A stretch of DNA of 64,000 nucleotides, taken from positions 19,840,001 to 19,904,000 of the forward strand of contig NC_016133.3 in the NCBI RefSeq assembly GCF_000005505.3, read 5' to 3'. The DNA comes from Brachypodium distachyon (lineage: Eukaryota > Streptophyta > Magnoliopsida > Poales > Poaceae). Under the pieces are notes generated by a model that ran no database searches, had not been told where the DNA came from, and saw only the letters and a program-made list of their open reading frames with translations. Positions 32,107 to 42,306 of the stretch are shown one piece after another. Position numbers and translations under genes: made by a program. Position 1 is the first letter of the stretch. Each line of letters starts with the position of its first letter.

Positions 32107-34723
32107 CGGGTAGAACTTGCGCAAGTGCTCAAGATTCCAACTGTTTTGCACCGGCAAGCCTTCTTAGGTTTCTAGCTGGACAGCCCCCGGCCTGGTCACC
32201 TGCACTACCCGGAAGGGCCCCTCCCATTTCGGAGCCAACTTGTTCCCGGCCTTCGTTCCTTGTATCCGGCGCAGGACAAGGTCTCCGACCTCGAGCTCCC
32301 AGGTACGGACCCGCCTGTCATAATAACGGTGGAGTCCCTGCTGATAACATGCAGCTCGTACAACAGCCCGGCATCGAAGTTCTTCGATGAAGTTAAGATC
32401 GTCAACCCTTTGCTCGTGTTGGCTATGCTTGCCGTACGTGCGTACCTGAGGGGATCCATGCTTGAGCTCGAGGGGCAGCACCGCTTCTGTCCCGTAGACA
32501 AGGGCGAAAGGAGTTTCACCCGTTGCCCGGCTAGGTGTGCTCCTGATTGACCAAAGCACGGGTTGGAGTTCTTCGACCCAGTGCTTCTCGTGGCCTTTGA
32601 GCTTGTCAAAGGTTCTCGTCCTGAGCCCCCGCAGCACCTCTGCGTTGGCTCGCTCCGCCTGTCCGTTGTTCCTCGGGTGAGCAACAGAAGCGAAGTGGAT
32701 CTTGGTGCCCATGTCCTCGCAGTAGGCTTGGAACACGGCGCTTGTAAATTGTGTGCCATTATCGGTGATGATGCCGTTAGGCACACCAAATCGGCACACA
32801 ATGCTCTTGAAGAATTTGATGGCCGCCTGAGCGGTCACCTTCTGCACTGGCTCCACTTCCACCCACTTGGAGAACTTGTCGATGGCCACGAGCAAAAACT
32901 CGTAGCCGCCAACCGCTCTTGGCAACTTGCCGACGATGTCCAGCCCCCAGACTGCGAATGGCCAGGAGGATGGGATGATGGGATGACTTGCAGGGCTTGT
33001 GCCGACTGATTACTCTTCTTTGCGTAGAACTGGCACGCCTCGCATGTCTTGACTAGTTGCTCGGCATCGGCTAGCGCTGTAGGCCAGGAGAAGCCGTGCC
33101 GAAAAGCCTTGCCGGCTAGAGCACGGGAGGCCACATGGTGCGAGCATGTGCCTCGGTGTATGTCTTCCAGAAGTGTGCGCCCTTCGTCTTGGGGCACGCA
33201 GAGGAGCTTTACTCCATTTGCACGTCTCCAGTAGAGATCTCCGTCTAGCAGAGCGTACATCTTGGCTTGCCGGGTTACGCGCTCCGCGGCAACGTCGTCT
33301 TCAGGGAGGGCCTCCCCCTTGAGGTAGCGGGCGATGTCCACCGCCCAAGGAGGAGTTTCCCTGCTCATGCATGCTGCCACATCGGCGGCATGGACCCCCG
33401 CCGTTGCGGGGTTTCCTTCGGTTGCCGGAGGGGCTTCCTCGGCAGCCGGCTTGGGAGTGACTGAAGGCGCAGTCTGCCTGTGCCAGAACACTCCTGCCGG
33501 GATTTTCCGGCTCTCTGCTGCCCACTTGGACAGTTCATCAGCCGCGAAGTTATCCTTGCGCTTGATGTGTTCGAATCACAAACCCTTAAACTTGCGTTCT
33601 AACTTGCGGGCTTCATCCACATACGCTGCCATCTGCGGGCAGTCGTAGTCCTTGTTAACCTGGTTGATCACGAGTTGGGAATCCCCGCGAACGACCAGGC
33701 GCTTGATATCGAGGGCGATTGCCGCCCACAACCCGGCGAGCAACCCCTCGTAGTCAGCCGTGTTGTTGGTGGAGTTGGGGAAGTTGAGTTGGATGGCGAA
33801 TTTCAGCTGGTCTCCCGCGGGTGACTTGATGACGACTCCGGCGCCGGCTCCCTGCAGGCTGAACGCGCCGTCGAAGTACATGATCCAGTGACCTTTGCCC
33901 AGCTTGCCGGACAGGCTGGTCTGCGACTCCTCTTCTTTTACGCTCGTCGAGGTCCACTCGGCAACGAAATCAGCCAGAGCGGCACTCTTGATACTCTTGG
34001 TGTTCGTGAAGTGTAGATCAAACTCCGACAACTCCATCCTCCACTTGGCCACTCTCCCCGTGGCTTCACGGTTGGTGAGGGCCCGCTCGAGGCAGAATCC
34101 TGACACCACCATGATGCGGTACGCCTGGAAGTAATGGCGCAGCTTGAGTGATGCAAGAAGAATCCCCAGCAAGAGCTTCGGCACTTGCGGGTATCGCATG
34201 CGGGCGTTGCACAACACCGTGCTGACGAAGTACACAAGGTGCTGCACGAGTCGTCTGCGCGGCGTCGTCACTGCTGGCTCGATGGTGGTTCCCGGGTCCG
34301 AAGCGGTTGCCGAGGCTGACCTAGCCCCCTGCCCCGTGAGCTCAGCCCCCGGGAGATTTTCTTCTCTCTCAGCAACAAGCACCGAGCTGACCACTTGGTT
34401 AGTTGCCGCTAGATAGAGCAGCAACGGCTCGCCCGGCTTAGGGGCGACGAGGATTGGTGGCGACTTCAGGTGCCGCTTCAGGTCCTGGAATGCTGCCTCA
34501 GCCTCGGGGGTCCAATCCATTGGGCCCTCCTTCTTCATTACCTTGAAGAAAGGCAAGGCGCGCTCGCCCAGCCTTGAGATGAAGCGCCCTAGCACGGCTA
34601 CACAGCCGTTGAAGCGGTGGACGTCCTTCACCCTGCGGATAGCCTCCATCATCTCGATAGCTTCTATCTTTTTTGGGTTGGCCTGAATCCCCCTGTGTGA
34701 AACCAAGAAGCTTAGACCAGCCC
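32107..34723 (-). pseudogene. Ty3/Gypsy pol remnant: RT end, RNase H, integrase
   Basis: Read on the minus strand, the order is reverse transcriptase C-terminal part (from FLVSHRGIQANPKKIEAI, about 34,700), RNase H (YFDGAFSLQGAGAGVV; ADYEGLLAGL; GDSQLVINQV), integrase zinc finger (HRGTCSHH and CEACQFY, about 33,040-33,140) and integrase core with ITDNGTQFTS and the Glu in NNGQAERANAEV (about 32,640-32,900). This order is Ty3/Gypsy. Breaks are a TGA at 33,576 after RNase H, a frameshift near 32,990 where CATCCCATCATCCCATCC looks like a slippage duplication, and an early TAA at about 32,164. The protease and the RT catalytic YxDD part are absent because the fragment is cut at 34,723, exactly where the 404 bp repeat begins. 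It cannot be autonomous. Confidence 0.9.
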
Positions 34724-35127
34724 TGCTTGCTTGTGCCATACTCCACGCCTTGACCAGCCCTGCTCGCGAGGAGCCTGTCGGGCGGCCACGTGGCGTCAAT
34801 GCCCTGCCTGCTGGGTACCGGCCCTGTGGTAAGTGCCTGCGCCAGGGAGCGCTCTCCTGGCAAGTGACCCTCCCGGGGGGCGCCCTGACGGAGATTCTCT
34901 TGTTGCCTTACGGGGTGACCCCCGCAGCCCGGCTAGTCCTGCCGCGCCGATGACTTCCTAGGTAGCTCAGGCGGTGCTGCCCAGGGTGCTGCCCTTGCCT
35001 GGGGCAAGTGAGGCGACCCACACGCTAAGCAACGGTGGGACCCCGGGTGCCACTGGTGCGACAATGGCCTAACAACCATGGCAATAATCACCCAACCAAT
35101 GGTTGGTTGCCCTAAACATTCTTTACT
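34724..35127 (+). repeat. 404 bp direct repeat, right copy (part LTR, part flank)
   Basis: Second copy of 28,430-28,833. Its left end abuts the broken reverse transcriptase coding sequence directly, without a primer-binding site or the expected protease/gag, so the junction is not a normal element end. Confidence 0.85.
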
Positions 35128-35880
35128 ACTAGATGATGCCCTGCACGTTGTTGTGGAAATTTTTAGTTAATATCTATGAGTGAAATTGAGTAGCTATGAA
35201 AGAGTATCCAAAATTGAAAACATATAATGAAATTGTATGATAAACTCTTCACTTAGTAGGAATAGCTTGATGGAGGGTACATCATGCATGCATGTGCAAA
35301 AAATATGAGTTTTCCACTAAATAGGTGTGTACAAATTAATGATGTAATGATGTGACATGCTTGCATGTTGAGAGAAATAAAGTAGTGTGGTTCTCGTACT
35401 TAGATATAGAAGATTAAAGTGGACCGCGTTGTAGAACAACTGCATTTTCACTCTAAGTTATGTATTGAGGCTGTTGACCTCAAAATAGAACTGAAAACTT
35501 GTGGGGATACTTATTTGTCCTTTCTCATCGAGACATTCGCCACCTCTCTCGTGCAACAATACCCTAATCAATTATTTCAATGATGGCTTCGGGGCCATGA
35601 GTCTTGTCTGCGAGTACAGAAAACCAAAATTTTAAGCGGTTGAGCTAGTTAATGTAGCAACCTATGTGCCAGTTGGTAGGCACGTGTGGTTTGTGATCGT
35701 TTGTATCCTTAGATTTGAACAACTCCCGCAGAATAACTAGGTTGCGGAACCTTGAAATTGACAAAGTCACCACCAACACTTCACTATGAATGCATACATC
35801 ACCTAACACTTAAACTGTAATCCGCCTTTATAAGATACATAAAAGCTCAAACCTAGGGCCTGACCCCCGACCCTCGGTCG
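35128..35880. other. Flanking DNA with RLK-related and duplicated pieces
   Basis: No gene. The right part (about 35,640-35,880) repeats 27,650-27,884. The middle contains a remnant of a receptor-kinase 3' end, listed separately. Confidence 0.5.
35438..35565 (-). pseudogene. Remnant of a second LRR receptor kinase 3' end
   Basis: From GTATTGAGGCTGTTGACCTC to CATTCGCCACCTCTCTCGTG the plus-strand sequence matches the 3' UTR and last dozen or so codons of the LRR kinase gene at 42,170-42,350 (GTACTGAGGCTGTTGACCTC; CATTCACCACCTCTCTCATG). The stop codon equivalent is at 35,511-35,513. Similarity then ends. This suggests a former tandem paralogue whose body is gone. It lacks the small insertion seen in the 3' UTR of the intact gene. 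Confidence 0.6.
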
Positions 35881-35895
35881 GTGAGGCATACAATC
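35881..35895. repeat. Target-site duplication of the LINE, left copy
   Basis: GTGAGGCATACAATC, 15 bases, identical to 42,088-42,102. Confidence 0.95.
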
Positions 35896-35927
35896 TTTTT
35901 CAAGAATGCAACCCAGCGGGTGCATCA

Positions 35928-38900
35928 TCAGATTAAGAAGGAGAAGCCAGAAGGCCAGTTACAACACCGCGAAGCGGCCAAAACACGAAAAGAACTAAGT
36001 AGAGCGTCAAGCAACCCACTCGCCAAGGTTGCCGCGAGCGACATCCCGCTCCTAAACAGTCCGGCACTCTCCCACCTCACCACTTCCTCACGCACAAGAA
36101 GAAAAATACGTCGAACCGAAGGAGTGGCTCCATTGAAGACCACATCATTCATGTGACACAAAATGGCCCAAAGCACAAGAGTGACCGCCGTCCGGTAGCT
36201 CTTGATCACCGCACGAGGCCCTGTGATGCCGGCCCACCACTCTTGGATGTTGGAGTCTATGCTAGGCCTCCAGTCTTGGCAATCCCACGCCACAAAGACC
36301 ACCTCCCAAACCTGTCTCGCCACTACACAACCCAGTAGGAGGTGCGACAGGGTCTTCGACTCCTGAGAACAAAGCGGACATTGAGAAGGGTGAGGGAGCC
36401 CCCTCCTCTCGCCACCAGCTGGAAGCGTTGAATCCTCGTCCACAGGGCAAGGAACTCAGCAAGAGCCACCTCACCCAGGTTGGGCCCCACATCAGAGAGC
36501 CAGGCACCCTGCAACCCCTCGCGAACTGACCTTTTGATCATGACCCGAGGACGAACAGCCGTCACAAGAGAAGGGTACTCATCCCGAATTCTACAGCCCT
36601 CAAGCCATCTGTCTGTCTAGAATAGAGTCCTGGCGCCGTTGCCAATCCTCGACGAAGTGGCAGCCTCGAAGAGATCCCTCACCTTAGGAGTGGTCTGGAC
36701 GGCAAACTCCTTCCGAGGTTTCGAGTCATCCACACGCTCGAGCCAGAGCCACCTAGCATGGAGCGCCTTGTTGAGGAGGCCAAGATTGGGAACGCCCAGG
36801 CCCCCCAACTCTTTCGGCCGGCACACCATGTCCCACGCCACGAGGCAGCTGCCACCATTAGCCTCCTTACGCCCTTTCCATAGGAAGCCGCGGCAGATTT
36901 TCTCCACACTCTTGAGAACCTTCACCGGAATATCAAGCGACATCATCGAATAGACCGGCATGGCAGAAGAGTCGACTTCACGACCACAAGCCGCCCTCCT
37001 TTGGACAGGAGCGGGGCTTTCCACGAAGCCACCCGATTGCCCACCTTGTCAACCATCGAGCTCAACTGGGTGGCGGTAACTCTCCAGATGCCCAGGGGAA
37101 GCCCAGATAAGTACAAGGGAAACCACCCACCTCGCAACAAAGCAAGGAGCCAACAAGAGCCTGCTGTTCCGGAGAGCAACGAATGAGTTGAGCCGAGCAC
37201 TTAGCGAAATTGGTGCGCAACCCGGAGGCCACCCCAAAGTCGCTAATGATGGCCAAGCAAGCCAATAGGTCCTTCCGAGTCGGTTGTAAGAAGGTAACCA
37301 CATCATCCGCAAAGATGGAAGTACGATGACGGAAACCACGCTCCGCGAGGCGGGAAAGGAGCCCATGCCTCGCCGCCGCCTCAAGGAGATCATGTAGGAT
37401 GTCCATCACCAAGATAAACAACATCGGGGATAGGGGGTCCCCTTGACGAAGCCCACGACGGTGGAGAATGGTTTCACCAGGGATCCCATTCAGCAGCACG
37501 CAGGTTGTGGCCGTCGAGAGCAAGCCACAAATCCAGGATTTGAAACGAGGGCCAAACCCGTGCTTCGTCAGCATCTCCAAAAGAAACACCCAATCCACGG
37601 TATCGAAAGCCTTCGTGATGTTCAACTTGAGGAGAACCGCATCAATCCTCGCACTGTGAAGCTTCCGGGCAGTGTTGTGGACAAGCATGAAGTTGTCGTG
37701 CAAGCAACGGCCCTTCACGAAGGCACTCTGATGAGCCCCTGCAAGGTCGGGAAGATGCGGCGACAGTCTCGACGCCACAACCTTAGCGAAGAGCTTCGCC
37801 ATGCCGTGGATAAGACTAACAGGCCTGAAGTCCCGAACCTCCATTCATCCTGCCGTTTCGGCAAAAGGGAAATAAGAGCCCTGTTAATCGCCTCCATACC
37901 ACATGTATCCAGCCTCGCCAAAGCCTGGAACACAGCCAGCACATCCTCTTTAATGATGTCCCAACAAACCACATAGAAGCGCCCAGTGAAGCCGTCAGGA
38001 CCGAGAGCCTTATCCCGCTCCATCGACCGCACCACCCCCCAAATCTCCTCCTCCTGGAAGTCGGCCTCCAGACCCGCAAGATCGCAGGTCGGCACCTCCA
38101 GAGCGTCAAGGTCCAGCGTGAACTCCCGCTCCGGCACTGATCCCAGAAGGGAACATAAAAACTCGCCCACCGCCACAACCTTGGCCTCATGGTCCGTCAC
38201 CAAAACTCCGTCAACCGAGAGCTGGTCTATGAAGTTCTTCCGTCTATGATGACTCGCCTGGAGATGAAATTTTTTGGTGCAGGCATCCCCTTCTTTAAGC
38301 CACAACAGTCTCGATCTCTGCCTAGCCATCGTCCGCTCCAAGGAAGCAAGGCCCAACAGCTTCCGCTTCAAGACCTTGCGCAATGCTCTCTCCTCCGGGG
38401 ACAGGGGGCGACCCTCCATCGCAACATCGAGGCGGAGGATGACTTCCGTTGCCACCAAGATTTGCAACTTCGTATTACCCACGAACCGGTCACTCCAGCT
38501 CTGAAGCCTCTTGGCCACCGCCCTAAGGCGAGCGTCGAACCACACGAAGGGGTTTGGGCTGTCGGAGCCCCCCAACCACGCCTCACGGACCACCTCCTGG
38601 AAACCCTCCACCTTGGGCCAAAAGCATTGGACGATGAAATGATGGCCCCTCAGAAGCTGGGCCTCCAATGCCAAGAAGAGCAGGCAATGATCCGAGGTAG
38701 CCGTGCTAAGGGCCGAAAGGAACGCGTCCGGATAGCACGTCTCCCAATCCACAGAAGCGAACACTCTATCGAGCTTCTCGAGTGTCGCAAACTCACGCTC
38801 ATTAGACCACGTGAACCTGCGCCCATTGAGGTACAACTCCTTGAGATCGAGGTCCCGAAGCACACGCCTAAAGCGCCCCAACATCCTGCGATTAATATTC

Positions 38901-39369
38901 GCATTGCTCTTTTCACTAGGGTCAACAATTAAGTTGAAATCCCCAGCCAAGATCCACAGGCAGGCATGAAGATCTCTAATGTCCCGAAGCTCCTGGAGAA
39001 AGACACCTTGTCCACGTCACTTTGAGGTCCATACACGACAGTGAACCACCAGCCCATCCTCGACCCCTCTCGGACAAACACCGTGACTGCGTTTTTCGAC
39101 AGATGTTGGTTGGAAAGAGTGACCTATCCACTCTTCCATGCAATCAAAATGCCACCACAAGTGCCATCCGCTGGGAGAAAGAAAAAGGAATCAAACTCAG
39201 GCCCCAAGCACTCCTCCACGGTATACTGAGTAACCGAGTTAAGCTTAGACTCCTGCAATCCAACAATGTTGGCCCCAGAAGAGGTCACCACTTGCCTCAC
39301 GGCCGTACGTTTGGCTCTCGAGTTCAAGCCACGTACATTCCACACAAGCAAATTCAGATTACAAGCCAT
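35928..39369 (-). pseudogene. LINE ORF2: endonuclease and reverse transcriptase (frameshifted)
   Basis: The ATG is at 39,369 (MACNLNLLVWNVRGLNSRAK), the usual start of the apurinic-type endonuclease, followed by VGLQESKL and, further on, MAGDFNLI (38,950) and SDHCLLF near 38,680. The reverse transcriptase spans about 38,050-37,060: FRPVSLIHGMAKLFAKVVA, then motif A as LNITKAFDTVDW, RQGDPLSPMLFILVMD and motif C as FADDVV. The first Asp of motif A is Asn here (usually LDI.KAFD). The C-terminal zinc-ribbon-like domain (CPLCSQESKTLSHLLLGC) ends at 35,928. The frame shifts at least at about 39,120, 37,840, 37,050 and 36,600, so it is inactive. Confidence 0.85.
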
Positions 39370-39417
39370 GGAACTGGCCCACACAACAACGGCCTAAGGC
39401 CCAAAAGGCAGCAGCGA

Positions 39418-41884
39418 CTAGCTCGCCGTCGCCACCACCGCACCCTCCTCAAGCAGAAGTGCCTGGAACTCCCAACCGAACAGCGCCAAGATGGCACTCA
39501 AGTGCTCAGTGCTCAACGGCTGCTCGAATAGGCGCAAGTAGGCCTGCAGAGCCTCATCCCCAATGTGCTCGCCCTCACGCGCAAGACCGAGATGCTGGAT
39601 AAGCACCTTCTGCTGACGTTTCACCCCGAAGGAAGGCACTCCTTTGATCGCAAGCCGACGGCTGCGACGTGGTGACGGGGGCGTAGACACCCGCCTACGT
39701 GAGCGCCGCGCAGCCAGCCTAGCGAGGATCGAGTCCACCGGGCACTGCACCGACGCCCTGAAGAGCTCGACATCACGCTCCTCCATCTCACCCACTGCCT
39801 GCGAATCCACCTCTGGCGAAGGCAGGGCCACCACCTCCATTGACGACAAGCACACCTCGAAGGTGCTCAATGCCGGCTGCCCAAGGCACGACTGGTCAGC
39901 CAACCGGAGGTCATCCGCCAACTCGCCAGTACGCCGCGAAGAGTCCCGGGAATCTCTGGCAGCTTCTCCAGAACAGGCACCCCCGGCTCCGGTAGCGTGT
40001 CCTCTGATAGAAGAGAACCCGCCACCAGCGCCCGCGGAGAGAGGGAGGCCTCAAGGAGCATCGGGTCCCAGCCCTCCTCCGAGGAGGCAGACCAGTCCCT
40101 CGGAAGGAGAGGAAGAGGATCCACCCCTATCTCCGACAGGGCCATCCCTGCCGGACCTGCCGGCTCCTCAGCAGAGAAGAGGGCCCCGCTCACCACAGTG
40201 TTCGCACCAGCAAGCACACGGCCGCCGGCGTTTACATGCCTCCCGTAGCGGTCGCCGAAATTGTCGTAGTCGACCCTGCCACGAGAGCACGAGAAGGAGT
40301 TCCTTCGGGGTCCACGCGCCACACGTTCGGCACCCGAATAGAAGCCAGGGTCGTCACTATCGTCGTCCGAAGACGAGCAGTCCGTCGACTCGCCCCCCTC
40401 CTCCACCTGAAGAAGATGGACTAGAACCCTGTACTCCAACAGATCAACCACAAGCGAAACCATCTGCTCCGGGGGCACCATCAGGTCATCATCTTCCTCC
40501 ACCGGCGCCGGTGGTTCCACAATCTGAAGGATTTTCTAACCGGGGATCAAATTAGGATTCCCCGTCCTTGCGATTCTCCGTGCACGACCCCATCTGCTCA
40601 ATCGAGCAAGCCGTGCCCAAAACAGACACCGGGGTCGCCACACTCCAGGCATGCGGCGGGATACCCTCAAGCTCCAGGTGAACCTGGAACAGCTGTGAGC
40701 GACCCACCGCCTGCCGGAACCGGTTCCACGGTGCGAAGCTAAGGGTGAAGCCTCGGCCACCCAAGGTCTCCGTCGCTAGCACATCGTCCCGCCCCGCACG
40801 CGAGCAGAAGACCACCAAGAAGTCATCCGGCTAGAAACGATGTGCAGAGAAGGATCCCACCAGCGCCGGGAACTGGTCGCTGATGACCGAGATGACAGAA
40901 GAGAGTGGCACGCAGGGGCGGTTCCCGACCCCCGTGACCACCAAGCTCCACTGCAAGGTCTCCTCCTCGTCCATGATCGCCCGGGACCTCGGGATGATGC
41001 AAGTCTCCACCCTCGGGCGTGCCGAAGCAGCACCCCAAGGCAGCAAGGCCGGCGGCGACACCAGGAGGCCAGGCGCCGGAATCTCCGCAGGCCTAGCTGC
41101 CGCAGCCACCTGCCTAGTCGGACGCATCCCTCCAACAGCCGGCTGCGCAGGAGCGACCGGCTGCACCGGGGCCACCGCTATCGATCGCCTGCGCGCCTGC
41201 AGAGCCGCCACCCGCTCCTGCACGGGCCTCGACGGCACCACCTGTGCCACCGCGGGAGCACCACGCGCCACCGCCGTCCGCGGAGTCTTAGCCGCCGTAG
41301 CAGCAGGCCCCAGCCACGCCAGCAAGGTCACGCTAGGCCGACGGCCACCGGTAATCAGGCCCGCCTGCCCCTCAACTGGCGGCGGAGGACCCCTCACCTG
41401 GCGCGCCAACGGAGAGCTGGACGAGCTGTGCCTCACCAGGCAGAGGCGCGCCACTTGGCCTTCGCCCCGACAATGGAGGCACACCGTCGAGTTGGGACAG
41501 AGGGCCGCCATGTGATACTCCGCCAAGCAGTTAAAGCAACGGCCGGCGAGCTCCTGGGGCAGCTCCTCCCGCACCACCGTTGCCGGTAGAGGAGCAATTC
41601 TTCTTTTTCCCGATGCGGTTCTAGGCCCCGCCCGCCGCCTCAGTCTCCACACCAGCCGGCTCAGCCGCTGGAGGCACCACCACAGACGCAATGCGTCGAA
41701 CAGGTGGCGTGCGTTCCCCGCAGACCACCTCCGTCGGGGCCAGAGATGCCACCGGAGGGCTGCCGCTCCGGAGCACCTCACAGTAGGACCGCAGAGAGTC
41801 CTCCCCCTCCGACGACGGGCTCGAATCCGTCCACCGCTGTTCCATGGTGGAAGGGCGGGACGAAACACCAGGGGTGGACGCCAT
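39418..41884 (-). pseudogene. LINE ORF1: nucleic-acid-binding gag-like protein (frameshifted)
   Basis: Starts at 41,884 (MASTPGVSSRPSTMEQRW) and ends at a TAG at 39,418-39,420. The part around 41,460-41,560 encodes two knuckles, CFNCLAEYHMAALC (CX2CX4HX4C) and CLHCRGEGQVARLC, in which the His is Gln. Downstream are a basic/proline-rich linker and an acidic region. At least three frame changes divide it (near 41,650, 40,830 and 39,890). Such proteins coat LINE RNA. Confidence 0.75.
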
Positions 41885-42087
41885 CCCCGCGCGAAGGGAG
41901 AGGGAGGAGAGGAAGGGAGGAAGGTGGGAAGGGGAGCGGAAGGGAGAGCGGGGAGGTGATCGCCGGGACCGGAGTGGTCACCGGCGAGAGGTGTACTCTG
42001 GCGCCGGAGTGGTGGCGGTGGAAACCCTAGTCACCTAGTCGCCTAGAGACGGTTTTTCGGGAGAACTCCTCTTCCGCCTTTTTCATC

Positions 42088-42102
42088 GTGAGGCATACAA
42101 TC
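42088..42102. repeat. Target-site duplication of the LINE, right copy
   Basis: GTGAGGCATACAATC, identical to 35,881-35,895. Rejoining at one copy restores a sequence that parallels 27,860-28,830 without its LTR. Confidence 0.95.
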
Positions 42103-42192
42103 ATGGCACTAACCACTCAACTAATGGTTAGTTCCCCTAAATATTCTTTATCAACTGCCTTTTCTGCCTCAAGTATGTACTGAGGCTGTTGA

Positions 42193-42283
42193 CCTCACAA
42201 TACGGAGAGGGATCCCTTGACTTAAAGTCAGTAACTGTAAAGTCACTGACGTGTGGACAGGGGATCCTGGTCCCTCACAATAC
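42193..42283. mobile_element. Small MITE-like insertion in the LRR kinase 3' UTR
   Basis: An 11-base direct repeat CCTCACAATAC (42,193-42,203 and 42,273-42,283) flanks 69 bases that start GGAGAGGGATCCCTTGAC and end GGACAGGGGATCCTGGTC. The ends are imperfect inverted repeats around GGATCCC. The related sequence at 35,480 (GACCTCAAAATAGAACTG) lacks the insert and has one copy of the target. The right duplication ends 23 bases beyond the kinase stop codon. Confidence 0.55.
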
Positions 42284-42306
42284 ATACTGAAAACTTCTGG
42301 GAATTC

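Larger units (their letters stand above)
35896..42087 (-). mobile_element. Non-LTR retrotransposon (LINE, L1-type), 6.2 kb
   Basis: The element is flanked by a perfect 15 bp duplication and runs on the minus strand from 42,087 (5' end) to 35,896, where it finishes in a very short A-tail (CTTGAAAAA read on minus). It has the plant L1 plan: ORF1 with CCHC knuckles, a 48-base gap, then ORF2 with endonuclease, reverse transcriptase and a Cys/His-rich C-terminal domain. Both frames are broken by several indels. The full length and clean duplication show one insertion event with no later deletion at the ends, in the 3' flank of the LRR kinase gene. Confidence 0.95.

Noticed and set aside
39644..40555. 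Plus-strand Pro/Ser/Arg-rich frame of 303 codons
   Set aside because: Complement of LINE ORF1. Composition-driven open frame without motifs.
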